From: a virus | Strand: one strand, 5' to 3' | Length of the DNA: 28,091 bases | Virus record (IMG/VR): IMGVR_UViG_3300030102_001674 | Span: 1-28,091 of that record | Shown here: piece by piece, positions 14,120 through 21,431 of the stretch | Position numbering within the stretch: position 1 is the first letter of the stretch | Layout: every line of letters starts with the position of its first letter | The notes under the pieces: model-generated | Seen by the model: only the letters and a program-made list of their open reading frames with translations | Database searches by the model: none | Told to the model about the DNA's origin: nothing | Translations under genes and position numbers: made by a program

Positions 14120-14764
14120 ATGACTAAAATAAGTAATTACATAAAAAAAGAAGATATTATTTATGATAAAGATATTAATTTTCAAGTGATGATGGAATGG
14201 GAAAAACCATATATGAAAAAATTAATTAATAATTTAAAACCTAGAGGTGATGTACTAGAGATTGGTTTTGGATTTGGTTTTTCAGCAGATGAAATACAAA
14301 AATATAATATTAAATCACATACAATTATTGAACCAATTCTTTTTAAAGAAGCTAAAAAATGGGCCTCAAAACAAAAACAAAAAGTAATTATAGTAAAAGG
14401 TTATTGGCAAGAAGTATTAAAAAAATTAGATACTTTTGATACAATATTTTTTGATGATGCACCCTCTAAAAGGTATAGAGACAAAACTAATACAAGAGTG
14501 TATAAATTTATTTATCAAGTTTTAAAAAATCATGTAAATAAAAATACAAAAATGTCTTGGTATTTAGACGAGTCTATTTATTGGTTGTGCCCTCCTCAAA
14601 CAAACTACAATATAAAATCTTTTAAAATAAAACCCCCTTTGCATTGTAAATACTATCAAGGAGATACAATGTATTTACCTTTGTTAAAATTTAATGAAGG
14701 TAAATCAAAAAGTAATTTAATAGAATTAGCTTTAGATGATAATTTAATGCTACAAAAAATATAA
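14120..14764 (+). CDS. SAM-dependent methyltransferase, guanidinoacetate/Rmt2-like
   Basis: The 214-aa protein is a class I methyltransferase. VMMEWEKPYM (23-32), VLEIGFGFGFSADEIQ (45-60, SAM loop), HTIIE (67-71, acidic end of strand 2), KVIIVKGYWQEV (88-99) and FDTIFFDDAP (106-115) match in order and spacing the blocks of guanidinoacetate N-methyltransferase and of the arginine delta-N-methyltransferase Rmt2. In that family the WE...PYM block and the Asp after strand 4 shape the guanidino pocket. I infer methylation of a guanidino group: free or peptidyl arginine, or a guanidino metabolite. The C-terminal third (about 150-214) departs from GAMT, so substrate is open. It follows the oxygenase by three bases, with no close ribosome site. 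Confidence 0.75.
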   Translation: MTKISNYIKKEDIIYDKDINFQVMMEWEKPYMKKLINNLKPRGDVLEIGFGFGFSADEIQKYNIKSHTIIEPILFKEAKKWASKQKQKVIIVKGYWQEVLKKLDTFDTIFFDDAPSKRYRDKTNTRVYKFIYQVLKNHVNKNTKMSWYLDESIYWLCPPQTNYNIKSFKIKPPLHCKYYQGDTMYLPLLKFNEGKSKSNLIELALDDNLMLQKI

Positions 14765-14765
14765 A

Positions 14766-15266
14766 ATGAATTATATGAAATATAATGTAATTGATGACTA
14801 TTTACCTAAAGATAAATTTTTAGAAATAAAAAATCAAATAGTAAATAATGAATACTTTCCTTGGTATTTTAATAACTATAAAAGTGGTAATGATAAAAAT
14901 AATTTTTTAGATTATCAATTTGTTCATAATTTTTTTAAAGACAATGCAGTTAATTCTCCTTATTTTAATAAATTAGACTGCTTAATTAAAAGATTAAAAA
15001 TTAAAAAATTGGTTAGAGCAAAAGCTAATTTAAATCCTATTTCTCATAAAATAATTAAATTTGAAAAACACCAAGACCTATATGAAAAAGGTTTTACAAG
15101 TGCTATATTTTATTTAAATACTAATAATGGTTATACTAAAATAGAAAATAAAAAAGTACAGTCAATAGAAAATAGAGTAGTTATATTTCCATCTGATGTA
15201 AATCATTTTGGAACCAATGCAACTAACCTATCTAATAGAATAGTAATAAATTTTGTTTATGTTTAA
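14766..15266 (+). CDS. 2OG-Fe(II) oxygenase (phage type)
   Basis: The 166-aa product shows the small phage-type 2OG oxygenase pattern: FPWYFN (31-36) and DYQFVHNFF (49-57) near the N-terminus, RAKANLNP (84-91), His102-Gln-Asp104 (KHQD) as the HxD iron pair, FYLNTNNGYTKIEN, the distal iron His147 (SDVNHFGT) and Arg158 in NRIVINF for 2-oxoglutarate. The complete ligand set suggests activity. The class differs from the genes on both sides. A second in-frame ATG lies four codons in (14775), and neither start has a ribosome site. One base separates it from the methyltransferase stop. Confidence 0.75.
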   Translation: MNYMKYNVIDDYLPKDKFLEIKNQIVNNEYFPWYFNNYKSGNDKNNFLDYQFVHNFFKDNAVNSPYFNKLDCLIKRLKIKKLVRAKANLNPISHKIIKFEKHQDLYEKGFTSAIFYLNTNNGYTKIENKKVQSIENRVVIFPSDVNHFGTNATNLSNRIVINFVYV

Positions 15267-15885
15267 AAAAAATAAATACACAATAATAAAAAATGCAATA
15301 TCAAAAGATCTAGCTATTTTTATAGCAAATTATTTTTTAATTAAAAAACAAGTTTATGATACCTGTCGTAGCACTAGATATATCTCCCCCTTTGAACAGA
15401 TACTAGGATTTTATGAACCTTCAAAAACTGGACAAGTTCCTGATACCTATGCTCACTATGCGGATATAGCTATGGAAACTTTATTACTTAAGTGTCAACC
15501 GGCTATGGAAAAAGCAACAGGATTAAAATTATACCCTGCATATACTTATGCAAGAATATATAAAAAAGGAGATGTTTTAAAAAGACATATTGATAGATTT
15601 AGTTGTGAGATATCTACAACTATGAATCTTGGTGGTGATCCATGGCCTATATATCTTGAACCATCAGGGAAAAAAAACAAGAAAGGTATTAAAATAGATT
15701 TAAATCCAGGGGACATGTTAGTGTACAGAGGTGAGGATTTAGAACATTGGAGAGAAAAATTTAAAGGCAAAGAATGCATACAGGTTTTTCTACACTATAA
15801 TAATAGCGAGACACCAGGAGCTAAAGATAATATGTTTGACAAACGTCCACATTTAGGTCTTCCTTCTTATTTTGGACGTGAATAA
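15259..15885 (+). CDS. 2OG-Fe(II) oxygenase, third type
   Basis: The 208-aa product contains YPAYTYARIYKKGDVLKRHI (92-111) with His110 and Asp112 as the HxD pair, a middle strand CEISTTMNLGG, the GDMLVYRGEDLEHWRE segment (151-166) with distal His163, and a closing QVFLHYNN strand. I do not see the usual Arg in the last strand; Gln175 stands near that place, as I recall for this phage subgroup. It would be a non-heme iron hydroxylase. ATG 15259 overlaps the previous stop by eight bases; a TTG at 15253 in the same frame is a less likely start. Its stop is part of the long hairpin that ends the island. Confidence 0.75.
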   Translation: MFKKNKYTIIKNAISKDLAIFIANYFLIKKQVYDTCRSTRYISPFEQILGFYEPSKTGQVPDTYAHYADIAMETLLLKCQPAMEKATGLKLYPAYTYARIYKKGDVLKRHIDRFSCEISTTMNLGGDPWPIYLEPSGKKNKKGIKIDLNPGDMLVYRGEDLEHWREKFKGKECIQVFLHYNNSETPGAKDNMFDKRPHLGLPSYFGRE

Positions 15886-15942
15886 GATTTTTAGATGGGG
15901 GCAGTACACCACCACATACCTACTGCTCCCTTCTAAAAATCT
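15885..15942 (+). terminator. Long hairpin closing the accessory island
   Basis: AGATTTTTAG (15885-15894) pairs with CTAAAAATCT (15933-15942), continuing inward through an A-T pair, one T-T mismatch and GGGGGCAGTA (15897-15906) with TACTGCTCCC (15921-15930, one G-T wobble), around a 14-base loop. The 22-position stem begins at the last base of the stop codon. No T-run follows, so it may be a terminator of unusual form, an mRNA 3' stabiliser or an RNase III site. Confidence 0.6.
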
Positions 15943-15943
15943 A

Positions 15944-15970
15944 TTGAAATAACCCATAATCTGATATAAC
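15944..15970 (+). promoter_or_regulatory. Possible extended -10 promoter before the tail nozzle gene
   Basis: TGATATAAC (15962-15970) is an extended -10 element, with a TTGAAA (15944-15949) at a short 15-base spacing. Transcription would start near 15977, just before the ATG at 15992. Together with the hairpin immediately upstream it would restart late transcription after the island. Confidence 0.4.
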
Positions 15971-15991
15971 ACCTGATAGTAGGAAAAACAT

Positions 15992-18199
15992 ATGCTTCAA
16001 AAAATAGGATTTCAACCAGGTATCAATAAACAAATTTCAGAAACTGGCGCTGAAAGTCAATGGGTTAATTGTGATAATGCTAGATTTCGTTATGGCGTAC
16101 CTGAAAAAATAGGTGGCTGGAATCAATTAGGTGGTGTTAATCAAAATGAATTGACAGGTGCAGGCAGGGGTCTTCATCATTTTATAAATAGTTTATCTAG
16201 AAAATATGCGATTATAGGAACTAATAGAATATTGTATGCTTTTTCTGGAGGTGTTTTTTATGATATACATCCCATACAATCTACAACAACTCTTACAAGC
16301 GCATTTACCACGACCAACGGATCACCTACTGTCACAATAACATATTCATCAGCTCATGGTTTAGCACCTGGTGACATACTTTTAATGAGCAGTTTTTCAA
16401 CAATTACAAATTCAAATTACAGTGCATCAGATTTTGATGACAAAAAGTTTATGGTTGCTACCACTCCTACTAATACTACAGCAACAATAACTATGCCATC
16501 TAATGAATCTGGTTCAGGGGCAACTACCTCTGGAGGAATAACAATAGAAAAATATTATACTGTTGGACCAGCAGTTCAAGCAAAAGGTTTTGGTTATGGA
16601 TTAGGATCTTGGGGTGGAGAAGATAGTTCTGCTATCACAACAACATTAAACGGTGCATTATTAGATGATACTGCAGGGACAGGTGGGTCAGGAACTTCTA
16701 TCACACTAACAAGCACAACAAACTTTCCTGATTCAGGAACAAACTTTATTCAGGTAGGAACAGAAGAAATATCTTACACAGGTGTTTCTGGAAATGATTT
16801 AACAGGTATTACAAGAGCAGTTAGAGGAAGCACACGAGCAGCACATTCTGATGGTGCTACAGTCACAAATTCATCTGATTATGTTGCATGGGGTGAAGCG
16901 GCATCTGGAGATTTAGTATTAGAACCTGGTATGTGGTCTATAGATAATTTTGGTGACAAAGCTATCTGTCTAATACATGATGGTCCTGTTTTTTCTTGGG
17001 ACTCATCTTTATCAAATGCAACATCAACAAGAGCTACAATCATATCTGGTGCACCAACCGCATCAAGACACATGGTCGTATCTACACCAGACAGACACTT
17101 AGTATTCTTTGGAACAGAGACAACTATTGGAACACCATCAACACAAGATAATATGTTTATCAGATTCTCGGACCAAGAAGACATAAACACATATGTACCA
17201 ACAGCAACCAATACAGCTGGCACACAGAGACTGGCCGACGGATCACAGATCATGGGAGCAATAAGAGGTAGAGATGCAATCTATGTTTGGACTGATACAG
17301 CTTTATTTACTCAACGTTTTGTAGGTCAACCATTTACTTTTGCGTTTGCACAGGTTGGGACCAACTGTGGACTTGTAGGACAGAATGCATGTGTAGAAGT
17401 TGATGGTGCTGCATACTGGATGTCAGAGAATGGTTTCTTTAGATATGCTGGTAGACTAGAATCATTACCATGTTTGGTAGAGGATTTTGTTTACGATGAT
17501 ATAAATCTAGCGTCTGGTAATCAGATGGTATCAGCTGGATTAAATAATTTGTTTGGTGAAGTTATATGGTTCTATCCAAGTGCTTCATCTTCTGTTGTTA
17601 ATAAACAGGTCACATATAATTATTTTGATTCATCTCCGCAAAGACCTGTTTGGACAATAGGTACACTAGCAAGAACAATGTGGAGAGATTCTGCAGTATT
17701 TGGTTTACCGCATGCTTTAGAGTATGATGCTAGCACAGACACATCTTTTGATGTTGTGGGTAATACAGAAGGTAGAACATCATACTATGAACACGAAACA
17801 GGGACTGATCAAAATAGAAATGGAACTATAACTGCAATCACAGCTAACATAGAATCAGGAGATTTTGATATTACACAACAAAGATCATTACAAGGTCAAA
17901 CAACAGGTGTTGCAACATTTAGAGGTGATGGAGAGTTCTTAATGAAGATAAGAAGATTTGTTCCTGACTTTATAAATCAAACAGGAACAACAAGAATAAC
18001 GCTACAATTAAAAAATTATCCTAATAGCTCACAAGCTAGTTCACCTCTTGGACCATTTGATATAACATCTTCTACAACTAAAATAGATACGAGAGCTAGA
18101 GCTAGAGCAATCGCTTTAAAAGTAGAAAACACAGGTGCCTCTCAAACTTGGAGAATAGGAACTTTTAGATTAGATATACAACCGGACGGTAGACGATAA
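15992..18199 (+). CDS. Tail nozzle / DNA-stabilisation protein, P22 gp10-like
   Basis: The 735-aa protein begins MLQKIGFQPGINKQISETGA and continues WVNCDNARFRYGVPEKIGGW, the recognisable opening of the P22 gp10-type packaged-DNA stabilisation proteins, which are related in role to the T7 gp12 nozzle. The central part is beta-propeller-like with repeated strand pairs (YAIIGTNRILYAFSGG; GDKAICLIHDGPVFSWDSS; YWMSENGFFRYAG). A small inserted beta domain at about 230-290 (NFPDSGTNFIQVGTEEISYT) is widespread in phage virion proteins. It would form the distal tail tube below the adaptors. It is split from the adaptor genes by the fibre block and the accessory island. Confidence 0.75.
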   Translation: MLQKIGFQPGINKQISETGAESQWVNCDNARFRYGVPEKIGGWNQLGGVNQNELTGAGRGLHHFINSLSRKYAIIGTNRILYAFSGGVFYDIHPIQSTTTLTSAFTTTNGSPTVTITYSSAHGLAPGDILLMSSFSTITNSNYSASDFDDKKFMVATTPTNTTATITMPSNESGSGATTSGGITIEKYYTVGPAVQAKGFGYGLGSWGGEDSSAITTTLNGALLDDTAGTGGSGTSITLTSTTNFPDSGTNFIQVGTEEISYTGVSGNDLTGITRAVRGSTRAAHSDGATVTNSSDYVAWGEAASGDLVLEPGMWSIDNFGDKAICLIHDGPVFSWDSSLSNATSTRATIISGAPTASRHMVVSTPDRHLVFFGTETTIGTPSTQDNMFIRFSDQEDINTYVPTATNTAGTQRLADGSQIMGAIRGRDAIYVWTDTALFTQRFVGQPFTFAFAQVGTNCGLVGQNACVEVDGAAYWMSENGFFRYAGRLESLPCLVEDFVYDDINLASGNQMVSAGLNNLFGEVIWFYPSASSSVVNKQVTYNYFDSSPQRPVWTIGTLARTMWRDSAVFGLPHALEYDASTDTSFDVVGNTEGRTSYYEHETGTDQNRNGTITAITANIESGDFDITQQRSLQGQTTGVATFRGDGEFLMKIRRFVPDFINQTGTTRITLQLKNYPNSSQASSPLGPFDITSSTTKIDTRARARAIALKVENTGASQTWRIGTFRLDIQPDGRR

Positions 18200-19011
18200 T
18201 GGATTTTATTTCATTATATAGAGGTGAACCTTTGTTTGGTGAATCTCGTTATTTAAAAGCCTTAAACCAAGGCTTACCTTCACCTGGTTCTAGTTTAAAT
18301 CTTAGTAAAAAAGATCTTTCAAAATTAGCTGGTCAATATTTTTCTAAAAGTCTAGGCACTGCTAGTACATATGCAGGACCTTTTGGTAAAATAAAATCAA
18401 TGACTATTCCATCAGATTATTTAGATAAATTTAGTAAGTTTGAAAAATCAGTCGTAAACTTACCTTCTGGTAAATTTACTCAAGCCGGAGCTGGGGGAGG
18501 CAGTAATTATTTAGTTCCCAAGTACGCTTTAAAAAATTTTAATCCTTCGGTAAACTACGAAAAAACATTAAAAAATATGATTACAAATAATCCTTTTTCT
18601 CAAGGATTAGGGGGATTTATAGATGATGTAAAAATGCTTTATCCAAGTTATATGGGTGAAGGATATACAAAACTTGATAAAGCATTAGCGTTAGGAAGAA
18701 ATGTTAGTGATATGGGTTTAGGTTTTTTAAAACAAAATGCATTAAGAACATTAGCTATGTTAGGAACTTTACCAGTTCAAGCAGGTATTATGGCTTTAAC
18801 TCCTACAAGAATGGGTAATGCAGAATTACCACAAATGCCTAAAGCACCACCACGTATAATAAATCCACAAGACAGAATAGATAGAGGTGATTTTGGATCA
18901 CCAACTCCTACGTCACAAGATGATAGAAGAGGTGGTCAATATGATGAAGGCATGGGTAGTATATCAGCAGGATTTAATCAAGGAGAAAGGGGAGGATCAC
19001 AAGGAAGATAA
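18199..19011 (+). CDS. Internal virion protein with possible ADP-ribosyltransferase fold
   Basis: The 270-aa product starts FISLYRGEPLFGES and continues with GQYFSKSLGTASTYAG (45-60), IKSMTIPSDYL (65-75) and NYLVPKYAL (103-111). The order 'YRG', then a 'YFSxS..A..YAG' strand-helix, then a 'VPK' strand resembles R-S-E ADP-ribosyltransferases, with Arg8 and Ser49/Ser51 in place; where a catalytic Glu is expected, Asn103 stands. Residues 183-200 are hydrophobic and could insert in a membrane. The C-terminus is Pro/Gly/Arg-rich and disordered. A one-base TAATG overlap links it to the nozzle gene, so it may be packaged and ejected. The fold call is weak. Confidence 0.35.
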   Translation: MDFISLYRGEPLFGESRYLKALNQGLPSPGSSLNLSKKDLSKLAGQYFSKSLGTASTYAGPFGKIKSMTIPSDYLDKFSKFEKSVVNLPSGKFTQAGAGGGSNYLVPKYALKNFNPSVNYEKTLKNMITNNPFSQGLGGFIDDVKMLYPSYMGEGYTKLDKALALGRNVSDMGLGFLKQNALRTLAMLGTLPVQAGIMALTPTRMGNAELPQMPKAPPRIINPQDRIDRGDFGSPTPTSQDDRRGGQYDEGMGSISAGFNQGERGGSQGR

Positions 19012-19012
19012 T

Positions 19013-19177
19013 ATGGCAAAAATAGTACAAGTAATAACTAGACCGGAACAGGAATATAATCTACAAGTAGCTGAAGCTCAAGTTAGAGATCTTGATGCAA
19101 TTGTAGAAAAATTAAACTCAACATATCAAGAGGAATTGAAAGAGGAGATAGAAGCATTTAACTTATTTATTAACTAA
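19013..19177 (+). CDS. 54-aa coiled-coil small protein
   Basis: The ATG at 19013 follows AAGGAAG (19001-19007). The frame is open further upstream inside the previous gene, but this start has the ribosome site and gives a product that begins with the familiar MAKIVQVITRPEQ. The remainder is a heptad-patterned acidic helix (residues 17-48), typical of a short coiled coil. The TAA overlaps the next ATG (TAATG). It could be a helper of the ejection proteins; no function is recognised. Confidence 0.55.
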   Translation: MAKIVQVITRPEQEYNLQVAEAQVRDLDAIVEKLNSTYQEELKEEIEAFNLFIN

Positions 19178-19506
19178 TGGCTAATCAATTTAAATTTGCA
19201 GGTATAGATAATAGCACGACAGGAAGTGCATTAAGTCCTTTGGGATCAGGCAATCCTCTGGTAAGTGAGACCTATGTTATTAAATCTATACTGGTCACAT
19301 CAGCTGGCACACCAACAGTGACCGTCACTAATAACAGTATTACAGCTATTAAATCTGCTGCTTTGACAGCAAACGTCACAACTGAATTATTATCCCAACC
19401 TTTGGTGGTTGAGGGGGGAGATACTTTTACAGTGCTATCAAGCACAACAGATTCATTTGATGTAGCTGTAAGCTACCTAAACATTAAAAAGGAGATAACG
19501 ACATAA
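19177..19506 (+). CDS. Probable small virion protein (109 aa)
   Basis: The product is a beta-rich, Thr/Ser/Val-rich single domain: KSILVTSAGTPTVTVTNNS, then LLSQPLVVEGGDTFTVLS and a closing FDVAVSYLNI strand. The design resembles the 100-aa protein at 5018-5320 in length and strand pattern, although the sequences are not obviously alike. It overlaps both neighbours by one base and has no ribosome site of its own, so it depends on re-initiation. A role as a small tail or decoration protein is inferred from composition and place. Confidence 0.5.
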   Translation: MANQFKFAGIDNSTTGSALSPLGSGNPLVSETYVIKSILVTSAGTPTVTVTNNSITAIKSAALTANVTTELLSQPLVVEGGDTFTVLSSTTDSFDVAVSYLNIKKEITT

Positions 19507-19676
19507 TGCAAGTAATAAAACCAGCAAAAGTAGAAACAACATATAGACACAAAGAAACAGGGGAACTTTTTAAGGAAAGAAAAGACTGGGAATCTAAAGG
19601 TTATAAAGAAGAAGACATGGCTCAAGATGTAAATGTTATAATGCCGAGCCTTGATTTATTTGGAAAAACAAAATAG
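19506..19676 (+). CDS. 56-aa hydrophilic small protein
   Basis: A short open frame begins at the ATG that shares its A with the preceding TAA (TAATG at 19504-19508), with AAGGAG upstream inside the previous gene. The 56-aa product is charged (MQVIKPAKVETTYRHKETGE; ERKDWESKGYKEEDMAQDV) and ends PSLDLFGKTK. Acidic and basic residues balance, and one Trp sits in the middle. The ribosome site and exact overlap support translation. Family not recognised with confidence; similar small proteins sit among the ejection genes of marine phages. It may be a chaperone or connector for the internal proteins. Confidence 0.55.
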   Translation: MQVIKPAKVETTYRHKETGELFKERKDWESKGYKEEDMAQDVNVIMPSLDLFGKTK

Positions 19677-19685
19677 AATAGTACA

Positions 19686-21431
19686 ATGGCCATAACTAGA
19701 ATGCAACAACCCAGACAATTATACGGACTTGGAAGCTTTGTTAAAAAAGCTACTAATAAAATTACAAGACCTTTTACAAAAGTAGCAAGCAAAATAGTAC
19801 CAAAAGAGATAGCAGGTATCATGAGAGTAGCTGCACCTTTCTTGCCGCCAGTATATAGACAGGCAGCATACTTACTAGGTACAGCAAAACAGACTGGTAG
19901 AATTAGTCCTATAGATTTAGCCTTGACTGCAGCTCCTACCTTTTTTAATAAAACAAATTTAGGTCAAGGTATAGCTGATAGAGTAGGTAATCTAAGAATA
20001 CCAGGTATAGATAGAAATTTAAGACAAATAATGTTTGGAACACCGAAAGCTACATCTGTTAGACCAACCTCAGTAGGAAGTATAATACCAGGAGATGCAG
20101 TAGCCGGTATAGGAGACACAGGAATTGCTACAGAAACTATAGCTAGACTTCCTGCATTTGAAAGAGGAGAAACAGTAGAAGCTACATCTGGTTTGTTTGG
20201 TAAGGGTGGTAAAATGTTTCAACTTGGTAAAGATGATGTTGGTATATTTGATACTAAAGTAGGACAAACTTTGTTTGGTAAAGAAAAAGATGGAGAATTT
20301 GTACCAAGTTTCACTAAACTAGGATCAATGGGAATATCAGCACTATCATTAATACAGGATGCAAAAACACCAGATGAGGCAGGAACTGCACTAGCAGCAG
20401 CCACAGGAGATTCTGATGATTATGAAAGAGGCTATCAATTATTCTCACAACTAACACCAGAATTATTTGAAGTGCCAGAACAATTTAGAGCAGCTAATGG
20501 TGGTAGAATAGGATTTAGTGAAGGTGGTGGCAAAGACATGGGTGAAAAAGTTAAAGAAACTTTTCTTTTTGATGATGAATTTTTACCCAAAGATTTCCCA
20601 CTAGACTTTAAAAAATTTATGAATGAATTTGAATTTGAAAATGAAAGAGGAAGAAGAGAACAACTTTTAGAAATGTTTAAAAAATATATGCAAAGTCAAA
20701 GAACTCCAATATTAGAAGCTAAAAATGGTGGTATAATGAGAACTAATTATTCAAGAGGCACAGATGACAAAGGTGTTGTTAATCCTTTTCAACCAAAACC
20801 ACAAGGACCCGTATTACCAGACGATGATAAACCATTTACACCAAAACCGTTAAAACCAATAAAAATGGCTGAGTCTGGTTTAAAAGATTATATGGAAGAA
20901 TTTGAAAGAGTGTTTCCTGAAATGATAGAAAAAAGAGGAACTCAAGAATACATGGATATGTTAGAAGAATACTTTAAAGGATTAGCATCTAAAGATAAAC
21001 AAGGTATTATGATGGCTTCTGCTCCAGATACTATGGATTCATTAAATGACTTATCTCAAATGTTATTTAATAAAAATTTAGATCAACTTACTGACGAAGA
21101 ATATGATGCTTTACAAGATGCAGCTAGAGATAATCTAGCAGCGGGAGGTAGAGCAAACCTGGCTCTTGGATCAAGGCCCACGGCTGAAGAAAGTGGTCTA
21201 GGAGGGCTTCCAATTGAGGCAGATATGAGGTATACAGGAGGCTTCATGCCATACGGCGCAAAAGAAAAAGCCGATGACGTGCCTGCTAGATTAAGCAAAA
21301 ACGAATTTGTATTTACTGCCGATGCTGTAAGAGCAGCAGGTGGTGGTAGTGTCAACGAAGGTGCTAAAAAAATGTATCAAGCTATGAAACAATTAGAGAA
21401 AAAACCTGAAGCGAAAGGAATGATAGCATAA
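19686..21431 (+). CDS. Internal virion/ejection protein with GGR motifs (581 aa)
   Basis: The N-terminal 90 residues are basic and partly hydrophobic (IMRVAAPFLPPVYRQAAYLL), followed by a variable, disordered middle. Short glycine motifs recur: NGGRIGFSEGGG (about 271-282), NGGIMRTNYSRG (about 347-358) and AAGGRANLALGSR (about 483-495). The end carries TGGFMPYGAKEKADDVPARL, then KNEFVFTADAVRAAGGGS, a block I know from many phage structural proteins. By place, after the nozzle and before the giant protein, it fits one of the proteins stored in the head and ejected with the DNA, like T7 gp14/15. No clear ribosome site precedes the start. No enzymatic domain is visible. Confidence 0.55.
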   Translation: MAITRMQQPRQLYGLGSFVKKATNKITRPFTKVASKIVPKEIAGIMRVAAPFLPPVYRQAAYLLGTAKQTGRISPIDLALTAAPTFFNKTNLGQGIADRVGNLRIPGIDRNLRQIMFGTPKATSVRPTSVGSIIPGDAVAGIGDTGIATETIARLPAFERGETVEATSGLFGKGGKMFQLGKDDVGIFDTKVGQTLFGKEKDGEFVPSFTKLGSMGISALSLIQDAKTPDEAGTALAAATGDSDDYERGYQLFSQLTPELFEVPEQFRAANGGRIGFSEGGGKDMGEKVKETFLFDDEFLPKDFPLDFKKFMNEFEFENERGRREQLLEMFKKYMQSQRTPILEAKNGGIMRTNYSRGTDDKGVVNPFQPKPQGPVLPDDDKPFTPKPLKPIKMAESGLKDYMEEFERVFPEMIEKRGTQEYMDMLEEYFKGLASKDKQGIMMASAPDTMDSLNDLSQMLFNKNLDQLTDEEYDALQDAARDNLAAGGRANLALGSRPTAEESGLGGLPIEADMRYTGGFMPYGAKEKADDVPARLSKNEFVFTADAVRAAGGGSVNEGAKKMYQAMKQLEKKPEAKGMIA

